A stretch of 64,000 nucleotides of DNA from Adiantum capillus-veneris (lineage: Eukaryota > Streptophyta > Polypodiopsida > Polypodiales > Pteridaceae): the NCBI GenBank assembly GCA_014529385.2, contig CM043950.1, positions 76,522,435 to 76,586,434 on the forward strand, written 5' to 3'. Shown in pieces: positions 44,697 to 56,692 of this stretch; within the stretch, counting starts at the first letter, position 1; every line of letters begins with the position of its first letter. The position numbers were made by a program, and so were the translations under genes. The notes beneath the pieces were generated by a model. The model did no database searches. It saw only the letters and a program-made list of their open reading frames with translations, and was not told the DNA's origin.

Positions 44697-47600
44697 CCGA
44701 GAAAGCCAATGTCTTTCTCCAGTTGATCACTGCGCCCGATGCACAATAGAAGGTCTCCACGAACTGCTCACACCTGTGAAGGTGTGAGCAGTCTCCGGAG
44801 ACTTCTCACACCTGTCAAGGTTGGCCTTGTGGCCATCTAAGTACAAGGCTGAGTTGTCGGAAATCTCAACGTCCAGTAGCTCATCTCCCCAAATAGGGAG
44901 TGCTAAGCCCCATAGACTAACCTGATGCGACACCAAAAACCTACTCACTGTCTCCGCATAGAATAGAATAGAAAGAGGAAGGGGGCAAGAGGACAACCTT
45001 GTTTGACCAAACATGTGAGCATGAAGCGATCACTTCTACCTCCTACCAAAAGTATGTGACTGTGAGCCTGTCCGTACAAAGATGACACCTCTCTGATCCA
45101 AGCATCTGAGAAGCCCATCCTACGTAGAGTGCCCTCTAGAAAGTCCTACTCAACTCTGTCATATGCCTTCTCAAAATTGAGAAGAAGAATCACCAGGTCC
45201 TCACCGCGGAGCCCCACTAGGGCAGAAGCCTTCCAAAAAGTAAAGACGTTGTCAAGGATACTGTGTTCCTTGACAAAACCTCTCTGAGTCCCATGTATAA
45301 GACTCTCTAGAAGTGGCTGGATCCTCAAACTCAGAGCCTTGGCAAGAATTTTGTAGGCTGAGTTCAGGATGGTGATGGGGCGCCAATGTCGAATCTCATC
45401 CAAGGAGCCAACCTCCTTAGGCATGAGGTAGATCAAGCCCTCACTCATGCTGTCAGGCATCACTCCAGTGTTCAAAATGTATTAAAAAGCACTAGAGAGA
45501 TCTGGGCCAAGCAAGTCCTACTACTCCAAGAAAAAACAAGGAGTCAACCCATCCTCACCTAGACAGCTACCACGGGCGAGGGCCCTAAGAGCCATGTGCA
45601 GCTCCTCAAGCTGAAGTGGAAGCTCAAGCCTCTGACGCATCTCCGCAGTCACACGACAAGGCATCTGTGCCCACACCTACTCCTTTCATACATCTTGACG
45701 CTTTGACTAAGGCTCTGCAGAAAATAACTCACGGTAAAATTTTATGGCAAACAACTGCTCACATATCCTCGGGCTCTGAAGAACCTCACCTGTTGGGCCT
45801 CCTCAACTGACTGACCTTGGCATGCAAATGCCGAGGTCCCACTCCCTTGAAGAAAGCACGAGTCACTCTGTCGCCCACACTCTGTCGCCCACCTGTGTCC
45901 ACTGAGATGTTTGTTGATGGAAAGCAAACTCATGTCGCCGCTACTCTGTGCTAACAAGCTCCTAGCGAGCTTGCTGTAGCTGCTCCTCCAACCAACGACT
46001 ATTTGGATGCTGCTCCTGCATCCTTTGCAACAAAGCAATGCCCCGTCTGAGACGCTACTCCTCTTCTCTCGCAGCTGCAGCCCGACGAGCCAAAGACTCA
46101 TGGAGAAATAAACGATTAATCTGAGCCAGTCCTGAGACCACTTTGTTAGCCGAGGAGAATCCAGCTTGTCCAAGCTCTCTCTCTAGAGAGCCTCTACTCG
46201 CTCTCTGAGTGCACAGTCCAGCAAGACCCTCTCTAGAATGCGAAGCATCGTGCTCTCTGTCCTTTGTCTGTCTGCCACTGTGCGAATCACTAGTGCATGG
46301 TCCGAGAACAAATTCGCTGCCAAAATTCCAACTGTCCCTCCCAAGTCACTAAAATGGTCACTAGTGTAGAATCAATCTATCCGCAAGAGATTCACTCCTC
46401 CCACTTTGCGGTCAGAACAAGAGAAGGCAAGGCTGTCTAGGGGGCTCACAAAACTAGAGTGTTGCCAAACATCCAAGACCCTCAGAGTCATAAAAAACCT
46501 CTCACAAGCTGCCAGCTCAACTCCATGCACAGTGGCATGGCTACCACCAATCCTGTCATAAGGGTCCTTAAACATGTTAAAGTCCCCCCCCTATGCACTA
46601 GTGTTCTTCCTGCGGCAGAGAATCAACTATCTGTGACCAAAACTCTGCTTGAGCACTCGCCACATTGGGTGCATAGATGTTCACGAAGCCCACAAGGCAA
46701 CCTTGAACATACATAGTAATCCACTGAGCTCTGCCTTACACAATAATCCCTTTGCCTTACACAATAATCGCTCTGCCCACAATGGCCTGCTACAAAGAAT
46801 CCACAATAGTCATACATACCCCACCCTGGATGCCTCCAGGTCCAAGGGAAGTTGACCAAAAAGTATCATATCATCCACTCAAGAGCTAACCACAATGTCT
46901 AATGCGCCTCTCACACAGATGGTGCTCCTGAAGCATAAGGAGATCAATCTCTCCTCCCACAAGGCATCGCTGAAGCTTCTGACGCACTCGGCCCCGCTGA
47001 CCCTGAAATTGGGGTCCACCAAGTCCCTGCACGCTCCATGAGATGATCCTCATAGGGAGCAAGAGAGAACAGATGTTGCCGCCCGCAGCAGCTAAACGGG
47101 CTATCTTCGAGGCTGGCTTGGATGGGCAGTAATCCACATTCGAGTGTCCTCTAGGTAGGCGCGCGTGACTGCAGCAAGTGCCTGGCACAATCCCAAGCCG
47201 AGCGAGCTGTACGTAAAGAAACCTCCTCTGTCCAAGAGTCCTCATGAATGTGTACATAGCATGGCAATCACTATGTATCGGCAAAGAAGTAAATCACAAT
47301 GTGTCTACATCCTACTGTATCTAGAGGTGTCACCATAAACTTGGCCAATGGCCACAAAGTCTGAATCACGTCTGTAACTCCTAGTTCTCCCATGTGGTGA
47401 GATAACTCTAGGACTTATGTGTGCAACCATCCCAACACTGAGTCGAGAGTCCACTCAGTTTGTTCCCTGCCGCAAAGGGGAAAGGAGAAGCCAACTGCTG
47501 AGTCCAAGGCCTCTGTCCCCCTAGCTGCAAGGAACAAAACATGGACCATGAAGTAGTCTGCATCATGGTGTGCTGAGGGGTTGCCGAGAAAACGAGTAAA

Positions 47601-48032
47601 GTCGTAGTCGAAGAAGTCCCATCGGCGCCGGATGTTGATGCTCGATCGTTAGACCACGAGGGATAGCTACAAGGGGAGACATCTGTACCTATAGAAGGGG
47701 TTGCAAGAAAGGCTGTCCCTCTCTCACCAAGGGACTGGTGGCAAAGGTGCTGCCAAGAGTTCTCCTAGTAGCGGGAGAAGGCCCTGTCCCCTGGGTCGAC
47801 TGTGGAACTGGAGCGGGAGGGGGTGGAGTAGGAGCAGGGGGAAGAGGTGGAGATGAGGGGCAGGGGGGAGGGGCAGAGGTAGAGGGGCGGGGGGAAGAGG
47901 CAGCGAGAGTAGGAGGTGGGGAGGAGGATGATGAGGAGGGGAGAACTCTGGGGAGGGAGGGGTTGTCAACGGTGAAGCTGGGGTGGGCGATGGAGCAGGG
48001 ACCTCATCCAACTCAAGAGGATTAAACATGTT
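44697..48032 (-). repeat. LINE-T module 1 (3336 bp)
   Basis: It begins CCGAGAAAGCC on the plus strand and ends at GGATTAAACATGTT. Modules 2 and 3 share its whole content. It is about 20 bp shorter mainly because it has one fewer copy of a 21-bp motif (CCTTACACAATAATCCC...) near 46735. Its left side joins the unique second part of RT, so in element orientation it is the last module. Confidence 0.9.
44727..47284 (-). pseudogene. LINE-T endonuclease and RT, module 1
   Basis: In element orientation the endonuclease starts near 47090-46900 with MRIISWSVQGLGGPQF and IDLLMLQEHHL. It ends with RVLDVWQHSSFVSPLDSLAFS (46510-46440). The RT part follows with YLMPKEVGSLDEIRHWRPITILNS near 45430, GTQRGFVKEHSILDNVF near 45290, LLNFEKAYDRVE near 45160, and QGCPLAPFLFLFY near 44990. 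The first is the AP-endonuclease fold that nicks target DNA, the second the polymerase. Stops and shifts are common. Confidence 0.82.
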
Positions 48033-51000
48033 CCGAGAAAGCCAATGTCTTTCTCCAGTTGATCACTGCGCCCGATGCACAATAGAGGGTCTCCACGAAC
48101 TGCTCACACCTGTGAAGGTGTGAGCAGTCTCCGGAGACTTCTCACACCTGTGAAGGTTGGCCTTGTGGCCATCTAAGTACAAGGCTGAGTTGTCGGAAAT
48201 CTGAACGTCTAGTAGCTCATCTCCCCAAATAGGGAGTGCTAAGCCCCGTAGACTAACCTGATGCGACACCAAAAACCTACTCACTGCCTCCGCATAGAAT
48301 AGAATAGAAAGAGGAAGGGGGCAAGAGGACAACCTTGTCTGACGAAACATGTGAGCATGAAGCGATCACTTCTACGTCCTACCAAAAGTATGTGACTGTG
48401 AGCCTGTACGTACAAAGATGACACCTCTCTGATCCAAGCATCTGAGAAGCCCATCCTACGTAGAGTGCCCTCTAGAAAGTCCTACTCAACTCTGTCATAT
48501 GCCTTCTCAAAATTGAGAAGAAGAATCACCAGGTCCTCACCGCGGAGCCCCACTAGGGCAGAAGCCTTCCAAAAAGTAAAGATGTTGTCAAGGATACTGT
48601 GTTCCTTGACAAAACCTCTCTGAGTCCCATGTATAAGGCTCTCTAGAAGTGGCTGGATCCTCAAACTCCAGGCTTGGCAAGAATTTTGTAGGCTGAGTTG
48701 AGGATGGTGATGGGGCGCCACTGTCGAATCTCATCCAAGGAGCCAACCTCCTTAGGCATGAGGTAGATCAAGCCCTCACTCATGCTGTCAGGCATCACTC
48801 CTGTGTGCAAAATGTATTAAAAAGCACTAGAGAGATCTGGGCCAAGCAAGTCCTACTACTCCAAGAAAAAACAAGGAGTCAACCCATCCTCACCTAGACA
48901 GCTACCACGGGCGAGGGCCCTAAGAGCCATGTGCAGCTCCTCAAGCTGAAGTGGAAGCTCAAGCCTCTTACGCACCTCCGCAGTCACACGACAAGGCATC
49001 TGTGCCCACACCTGCTCCTTTCATACATCTTGACGCTTTGACTGAGGCTCTGCAGACAATAACTCACGGTAAAATTTTATGGCAAACAACTGCTCACATA
49101 TCCTCGGGCTCTGAAGCAACTCACCTGTTGGGCCTCCTCAACTGACTGACCTTGGCATGCAAATGCCAAGGTCCCACTGCCTCGAAGAAAGCACGAGTCA
49201 CTCTGTCGCCCACACTCTGTCGCCCACCTGTGTCCACTGAGATGTTTGTTGATGGGAAGCAAACTCATGTCGCCACTACTCTGTGCTAACAAGCTCCTAG
49301 CGAGCTTGTTGTAGCTGCTCCTCCAACCAACGACTATTTGGATGCTGCTCCTACATCCTTTGCAACAAAGCAATGCCCCGTCTGAGACGCTACTCCTCTT
49401 CTCTCGCAGCTGCAGCCCAACGAGTCAAAGACTCATGGAGAAATAAACGATTAATCTGAGCCAGTCCTGAGACCACTTTGTCAGCCGAGGAGAATCCTGC
49501 TTGTCCAAGCTCTCTCTCCAGAGAGCCTCTACTCGCTCTCTGAGTGCAGAGTCCAGCAAGACCCTCTCTAGAATGCGAAGCATCGTGCTCTCTGTCGTTT
49601 GTCTGTCTGCCACTGTGCGGATCACTAGTGCATGGTCCGAGAACAAATTCGCTGCCAAAATTCCAACTGTCCCTCCCAAGTCACTAAAATGGTCACTAGT
49701 GTAGAATCAATCTATCCGCAATAGATTCACTCCTCCCACTTTGTGGTCCGAACGAGAGAAGGCAAGGCTGTCTAGGGGGCTCACAAAACTAGAGTGTTGC
49801 CAAACATCCAAGACCCTTAGAGTCATAAAAAACCTCTCGCAAGCTGCCATCTCAACTCCATGCACAGTGGCATGGCTACCACCAATCCTGTCAGAAGGGT
49901 CCTTAAACATGTTGAAGTCCCCCCCCTATGCACTAGTGTTCTTCCTGCGGCAGAGAATCAACTATCTGTGACCAAAACTCTGCTCGAGCACTCGCCACAT
50001 TGGGTGCATAGATGTTCACGAAGCCCACAAGGCAGCCTTGAACATACATAGTAATCCACTGAGCCCTGCCTTACACAATAATCCCTCTACCTTAGACAAT
50101 AATCCCTTTTCCTTACACAATAATCCCTCTACCCACAATGGCCTGCTACAAAGAATCCACAATAGTCATACATACCCCACCTTGGATGCCTCCAGGTCCA
50201 AGAGAAGTTGACCAAAAAGTATCATATCATCCACGCAAGAGCTAACCACAATGTCTAATGCGCCTCTCACACAGATGGTGCTCCTGAAGCATAAGGAGAT
50301 CAATCTCTCCTCCCACAAGGCATCGATGAAGCTCCTGACGCACTCGGCCTCGCTGACGCTGAAATTGGGGTCCACCAAGTCCCTGCACGCTCCATGAGAT
50401 GATCCTCATGGGGAGCAAGAGAGAACAGATGTTGCCGCCCGTAGTAGCTAAACGGGCTATCTTCGGGGTTGGCTTGGATGGGAAGTAATCCACATTCGAG
50501 TGTCCTCTAGGTAGGCACGCGTGACTGCAACAAGTGCCTGGCACAATCCCAAGCCGAGCGAGCTGTACGTAAAGAAACCTCCTCTGTCCAAGAGTCCTCA
50601 TGAATGTGTACATAGCATGGCAATCACTATGTATCGGCAAAGAAGTAAATCACAATGTGTCTACATCCTACTGTATCTAGAGGTGTCACCGCAAACTTGG
50701 CCAATGGCCACAAAGTCTGAATCACGTCTGTAACTCCTAGTTCTCCCATGTGGTGAGATAACTCTAGGACTTATGTGTGCAACCATCCCAACACTGAGTC
50801 GAGAGTCCACTCAGTTTGTTCCTTGCCGCAAAGGGGAAAGGAGAAGCCAACTGCTGAGTCCAAGGCCTCTGTCCCCCTAGCTGCAAGGAACAAAACATGG
50901 ACCATGAAGTAGTCTGCATCATGGTCTGCTGAGGGGTTGCTGAGAAAACGAGTAAAGTCGTAGTCGAAGAAGTCCCATCGGCACCGGATGTTGATGCTCG

Positions 51001-51388
51001 ATCGTCAGACCACGAGGGATAGCTACAAGGGGAGACATCTGTACCTATAGAGGGGGTTGCAAGAAAGGCTGTCCCTCTCTCGCCAAGGGACTGGTGGCAA
51101 AGGTGCTGCCAAGAGATCTCCTAGTAGCGGGAGAAGGCCCTATCCCCTGGGTCGACTGTGGAACTGGAGCGGGAGGGGGTGGAGTAGGAGCAGGGGGAAG
51201 AGGTGGAGATGAGGGGCAGGGGGGAGGGGCAGAGGTAGAGGGGCGGGGGGAAGAGGCAGCGAGAGTAGGAGGTGGGGAGGAGGATGATGAGGAGCGGGGA
51301 ACTCTGGGGAGGGAGGGGTTGTCAAGGGTGAAGCTGGGGTGGGGGATGGAGCAGGGACCTCATCCAACTCAAGAGGATTAAACTGGTT
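48033..51388 (-). repeat. LINE-T module 2 (3356 bp)
   Basis: It extends from CCGAGAAAGCC to GGATTAAACTGGTT. It shares the third copy of the 21-bp motif with module 3 (near 50066), and its right junction has the same sequence as the end of module 3. It is therefore closer to module 3 than to module 1. Confidence 0.9.
48063..50640 (-). pseudogene. LINE-T endonuclease and RT, module 2
   Basis: It has the same domain order as module 1: endonuclease start MRIISWSVQGLGGPQF near 50410, RVLDVWQHSSFVSP near 49830, GGTVGILAANLFSDHALVIRT near 49660, RT GTQRGFVKEHSILDNIF near 48625, and LLNFEKAYDRVE near 48500. A deletion near 48660 removes the SLRIQ reading context and shifts the frame. The module ends within RT and does not include the C-terminal part. 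Confidence 0.82.
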
Positions 51389-54300
51389 CCGAGAAAGCCA
51401 ATGTCTTTCTCCAGTTGATCACTGCGCCCGATGCACAACAGAAGGTCTCCACGAACTGCTCACACCTGTGAAGGTGTGAGCAGTCTCCGGAGACTTCTCA
51501 CACCTGTGAAGGTTGGCCTCGTGGCCATCTAAGTACAAGGCTGAGTTGTCGGAAATCTCAACGTCCAGTAGCTCATCTCCCCAAATAGGGAGTGCTAAGT
51601 CCCATAGACTAACCTGATGCGACACCAAAAACCTACTCACTGCCTCCGCATAGAATAGAATAGAAAGAGGAAGGGGGCAAGAGGACAACCTTGTCTGACC
51701 AAACATGTGAGCATGAAGCGATCACTTCTACCTCCTACCAAAAGTATGTGACTGTGAGCCTGTCCGTACAAAGATGACACCTCTCTGATCCAAGCATCTG
51801 AGAAGCCCATCCTACGTAGAGTGCCCTCTAGAAAGTCCTACTCAACTCTGTCATATGCCTTCTCAAAATTGAGAAGAAGAATCACCAGGTCCTCACCGCG
51901 GAGCCCCACTAGGGCAGAAGCCTTCCAAAAAGTAAAGATGTTGTCAAGGATACTGTGTTCCTTGACAAAACCTCTCTGAGTCCCATGTATAAGGCTCTCT
52001 AGAAGTGACTGGATCCTCAAACTCAGAGCCTTGGCAAGAATTTTGTAGGCTGAGTTCAGGATGGTGATGGGGCGCCAATGTCAAATCTCATCCAAGGAGC
52101 CAACCTCCTTAGGCATGAGGTAGATCAAGCCCTCACTCGTGCTGTCAGGCATCACTCCAGTGTGCAAAATGTATTAAAAAGCACTACAGAGATCTGGGCC
52201 AAGCAAGTCCTACTACTCCAAGAAAAAACAAGGAGTCAACCCATCCTCACCTAGACAGCTACCACGGGCGAGGGCCCTAAGAGCCATGTGCAGCTCCTCA
52301 AGCTGAAGTGGAAGCTCAAGCCTCTGACGCATCTCCGCAGTCACACGACAAGGCAGCTGTGCCCACACCTGCTCCTTTCATACATCTTGACGCTTTGACT
52401 GAGGATCTGCAGACAATAACTCACAGTAAAATTTTATGGCAAACAACTGCTCACATATCCTCGGGCTCTGAAGCAACTCACCTGTTGGGCCTCCTCAACT
52501 AACTGACCTTGGCATGCAAATGCCGAGGTCCCACTGCCTTGAAGAAAGCACGAGTCACTCTGTCGCCCACACTCTGTCGCCCACCTGTGTCCATTGAGAT
52601 GTTTGTTGATGGAAAGCAAACTCATGTCGCCGCTACTCTGTGCTAACAAGCTCCTAGCGAGCTTGCTGTAGCTGCTCCTCTAACCAACGACTATTTGGAT
52701 GCTGCTCCTACATCCTTTGCAACAAAGCAATGCCCCGTCTGAGACGCTACTCCTCTTCTCTCGCAGCTGCAGCCCGATGAGCCAAAGACTCATGGAGAAA
52801 TAAACGATTAATCTGAGCAAGTCCTGAGACCACTTTGTCAGCCGAGGAGAATCCTGCTTGTCCAAGCTCTCTCTCCAGAGAGCCTCTACTCGCTCTCTGA
52901 GTGCAGAGTCCAGCAAGACCCTCTCTAGAATGCGAAGCATCGTGCTCTCTGTCCTTTGTCTGTTTGCCACTGTGCGGATCACTAGTGCATGGTCCGAGAA
53001 CAAATTCGCTACCAAAATTCCAACTGTCCCTCCCAAGTCACTAAAATGGTCACTAGTGTAGAATCAATCTATCCGCAATAGATTCACTCCTCCCACTTTG
53101 CGGTCCGAACGAGAGAAGGCAAGGCTGTCTAGGGGGCTCACAAAACTAGAGTGTTGCCAAACATCCAAGACCCTCAGAGTCATAAAAAACCTCTCGCAAG
53201 GTGCCAGCTCAACTCCATGCACAGTGGCATGGCTACCACCAATCCTGTCATAAGGGTCCTTAAACATGTTGAAGTCCCCCCCCTATGCACTAGTGTTCTT
53301 CCTGCGGCAGAGAATCAACTATCTGTGACCAAAACTCTGCTCGAGCACTCGCCACATTGGGTGCATAGATGTTCACGAAGCCCACAAGGCAACCTTGAAC
53401 ATACATAGTAATCCACTGAGCCCTGCCTTACACAATAATCCCTCTACCTTAGACAATAATCCCTTTGCCTTACACAATAATCCCTCTGCCCACAATGGCC
53501 TGCTACAAAGAATCCACAATAGTCATACATACCCCACCCTGGATGCCTCCAGGTCCAAGAGAAGTTGACCAAAAAGTATCATATCATCCACGCAAGAGCT
53601 GACCACAACGTCTAATGCGCCTCTCACACAGATGGTGCTCCTGAAGCATAAGGAGATCAATCTCTCCTCCCACAAGGCATCACTGAAGCTCCTGACGCAC
53701 TCGGCCCCGCTGACGCTGAAATTGGGGTCCACCAAGTCCCTGCACGCTCCATGAGATGATCCTCATGGGGAGCAAGAGAGAACAGATGTTGCCGCCCGCA
53801 GAAGCTAAACGGGCTATCTTCGAGGCTGGCTTGGATGGGCAGTAATCCACATTCGAGTGTCCTCTAGGTAGGCGCGCATGACTGCAACAAGTGCCTGGCA
53901 CAATCCCAAGCCGAGCGAGCTGTACGTAAAGAAACCTCCTTTGTCCACGAGTCCTCATGAATGTGTACATAGCATGGCAATCACTATGTATCGGCAAAGA
54001 AGTAAATCACAATGTGTCTACATCCTACTGTATCTAGAGGTGTCACCGCAAACTTGGCCAATGGCCACAAAGTCTGAATCACGTCTGTAACTCCTAGTTC
54101 TCCCATGTGGTGAGATAAGTCTAGGACTTATGTGTGCAACCATCCCAACACGGAGTCGAGAGTCCACTCAGTTTGTTCCCTGCCGCAAAGGCGAAAGGAG
54201 AAGCCAACTGCTGAGTCCAAGGCCTCTGTCCCCCTAGCTGCAAGGAACAAAACATGGACCATGAAGTAGTCTGCATCATGGTCTGCTGAGGGGTTGCCGA

Positions 54301-54745
54301 GAAAACGAGTAAAGTCGTAGTCGAAGAAGTCCCATCGGCGCCGGATGTTGATGCTCGATCGTCAGACCACAAGGGATAGCTACAAGGGGAGACATGTGTA
54401 CCTATAGAGGGGGTTGCAAGAAAGGCTGTCCCTCTCTCGCCAGGGGACTCGTGGCAAAGGTGCTGCCCAGAGATCTCCTAGTAGGGAGAGAAGGCCCTGT
54501 CCCCTGGGTCGACTGTGGAACTGGATCGGGAGGGGGGGGAGTAGGAGCAGGGGGAAGAGGTGGAGATGAGGGGCAGGGGGGAGGGGCAGAGGTAGAGGGG
54601 CGGGGGAAAGAGGCAGCGAGAGTAGGAGGTGGGGAGGAGGATGATGAGGAGGGGGGAACTCTGGGGAGGGAGGGGTTGTCAAGGGTGAAGCTGGGGTGGG
54701 GGATGGAGCAGGGACCTCATCCAACTCAAGAGGATTAAACTGGTT
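51389..54745 (-). repeat. LINE-T module 3 (3357 bp)
   Basis: It extends from CCGAGAAAGCC to AACTGGTT. On the right it passes into single-copy LINE sequence (TCCCGTGGGAACC), so in element orientation it is the first module and the only one joined to the ORF1 zone. Its far right holds a G-rich plus-strand stretch (54520-54720) encoding a Pro/Ser/Leu-rich linker on the minus strand, present in all modules. Confidence 0.9.
51419..53997 (-). pseudogene. LINE-T endonuclease and RT, module 3
   Basis: Endonuclease start MRIISWSVQGLGGPQF near 53765, RVLDVWQHSSFVSPLDSLAFS near 53185-53130, and SDHALVIRTVANRQ near 52990. The RT has FVKEHSILDNIF, LLNFEKAYDRVE (to 51838) and QGCPLAPFLFLFYAE near 51690. 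The first of the two YxDD-type residues cannot be located with confidence because the frame is broken. It is inactive. Confidence 0.82.
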
Positions 54746-56050
54746 TCCCGTGGGAACCCACTACTGCTAGGTAGGCACTTGAGGACCACTCTGAGTGTCA
54801 GGCTGTCGCTCGTTGTGGCACTTGCCATCGTCGACCATGGACCTGCTATCATCCCTCCTCCACTGGAGCCCCAGGCTCAGAGGGTGGCTCTTCATGTGTG
54901 CGTTGTGTCTCTGTCTGTGGCTGTTGGCCAGCCCTTGTAGGTTGGGACTGAGTCTGTGGTGTAGGTCGAGGCTTGCTCCGTGGAGAAGCCTTCGCAAGAT
55001 GGCCCATTTTTTGACAAATGAAGCACTATTTCGGGAGGCCCGAATAATCCACGCTCTGCCTAAACCAACCCCCACTCACCTACAATAGAAGAATGAGCTT
55101 TGAGAGTGTGTGAGTGTCCCTCACCAGAACGCAAACTGAGGGAATGCTAGCCGCTTTGGTAGTTACTGAGGCTGCCGTGTGAGGTGTTTCTAGGACAGTC
55201 GCGATGGTTGAGCCTATCCTGGACAAAAGTGGTAAGTACTCCCTCCGCAAACCAAAAAATCAGATTGAGATGGGATGTCTCCCTCCTCTACCACAACATC
55301 CAAAGTAGGGCCGAAACCATGTCTCCACTATCGAAAGTGGGCTTTAGCTGCTCGGATGGTCAGTGGACTCATGGCGATGACCTTGGATGCCATCTCGGAG
55401 GTCTCAACCTCAATTTGATAGTAACCTCATCCGAGTATCTGTACGTCCAAGATCTTGCCCACCTTTGCGAGAAGACAGGCCTGGAGAAGGTCACGCAACT
55501 CTCCTCTACTGGTTCAGGTGCCGAGAATCTTGCACATGACAGAAGTTGCTTGCAAACGCTCTACCTCTGCGGCTAGGCTCGCTTGCTCCATAGGTGAAAG
55601 AGCAAGTTGAATTGTGGGCTCAGCGGGGTCAGGCGAGGGGGCTTCAGACGAGTCCCTTTATGGTGGAGCTGGAGCCTCCATTTGTGTCTACTGTTGTGGC
55701 CGAGAAGCGGGAGGAGAAAATACTCTGCAACAAAACGCACCGAGTACTATCCAAAGAAAAAAAATTGCCAGATCCAGATGCAGGGAATCTTTGGAAAAGA
55801 GGCGGAGAGCGAAGAGAACGGCGAGGGGGGCGGAGAGGAATTCTGTGAGCGGATAAGGCGGGCACGGGGGTGGTAGCTCGAGAGGGCAGCCGGTAGGGTT
55901 GGACTGCCGCGCGCGAGAGGATAGGCAGGGGGCAGCACGAGGGTAGCGGGGGGGAGGGGGAGGAGGCCAAGAGGGGGGGGGGGGCAGCGATGGCGCAGGA
56001 GTGGGGGTGCTAGCAACAGAAGCAAGCGCGCACGAACATCTTTTTTCCAA
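54746..56050 (-). pseudogene. LINE-T ORF1-like zone
   Basis: Minus-strand frames between the 5' end and module 3 include CFICQKMGHLAKASP near 55030-54990. This is a zinc-knuckle-like 'C..C...GH....(C)' whose last Cys is now Ser. A Pro/Gln/Arg-rich tail follows. Plant L1 ORF1 proteins often have such a knuckle and bind RNA. The 5' end (55640-56050) is G/C-rich with Pro- and Ser-rich frames, fitting a leader or ORF1 start. No continuous frame remains. Confidence 0.55.
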
Positions 56051-56077
56051 AGATCGAGTAGAGAGAGAAATTTGGCT

Positions 56078-56692
56078 AACCTTATGCTAACTTGATTGGA
56101 TGTCTTTAATTATTGTCATGAACATTCGTCCTAATATTTTTCTTGTTGCTAATTATCTTGGACAACATCTTGCACGTCCTTCTCTTAAGCATTGGTCTAC
56201 AACAAAGCATGTATTGAAATATTTGAAAGACACTATAGATTTTTTGGGTCTATCAATGACTTGGATTCTGGGAAATCTCTTTCTCTTTTGGGTTATACAG
56301 ATGCAGACTGGGAAAGCTCACATTTATCTATGCGATCTACTAGTGGAAATGGCTTCTTTATAAATGGTTGTCTTGTTTCTTGGACCAGCGAGAAACAACA
56401 CTGTGTGCAGTTTCTATGATTGAGTCAGAATATGTTGTCACATCACTTGCAGCTCGTAAGACGATCTTGCTTTGACAAATGTTGGTTGATATTGGTCACT
56501 CTCCTCCTTTTAGCACACCCTTGTGATGTGACAACGAGAGTGCTATTAGTCTTGCAAAAGACTATGTTCAACACAATAAGTCAAAGCACATTGCTGTCCA
56601 TTATCACTATGCCAAGTATGAAGTACGCAAAGGAACCATAATGAGTGAACATTGTCAAAGTGACCAGATGATTGAAGACATTCTTTTCTTTT
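56078..56692 (+). pseudogene. Ty1/copia RNase H fragment (after the LINE)
   Basis: The reading resumes after the LINE: IRPNIFLVANYLGQHLARPSLKHWSTTKHVLKYLKDT, then DLDSGKSLSLLGYTDADWESS (catalytic Asp of YTDADW), RSTSGNGFFINGCLVSWTSEKQHC, a broken TESEYVVT-like stretch with Glu, and NKSKHIAVHYHYAK. This is the standard copia RNase H. It stops at EDILF where a second LINE copy begins. Several shifts are present. Confidence 0.88.

Larger units (their letters stand above)
42102..56077 (-). mobile_element. L1-type LINE (LINE-T) with a tandemly triplicated ORF2 module
   Basis: The insertion splits a copia element and is bounded by the duplication at 42088-42101 and 56078-56091. A T-run just inside the left end is the poly(A) tail of a minus-strand LINE. 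From right to left it contains an ORF1-like zone, then three near-identical 3.35-kb modules (Pro-rich linker, endonuclease, first part of RT), the rest of RT, a zinc-finger region and the 3' UTR. A solo LTR-like sequence (43810-44500) has entered the 3' part. With one module and without the LTR it would measure about 6.6 kb, normal for a plant L1. Confidence 0.85.

Noticed and set aside
54380-54738. Gly/Glu-rich plus-strand ORF (also at 47738-48025 and 51094-51381)
   Set aside because: It is the antisense of the Pro-rich LINE-T linker in each module. The element is coded on the minus strand.
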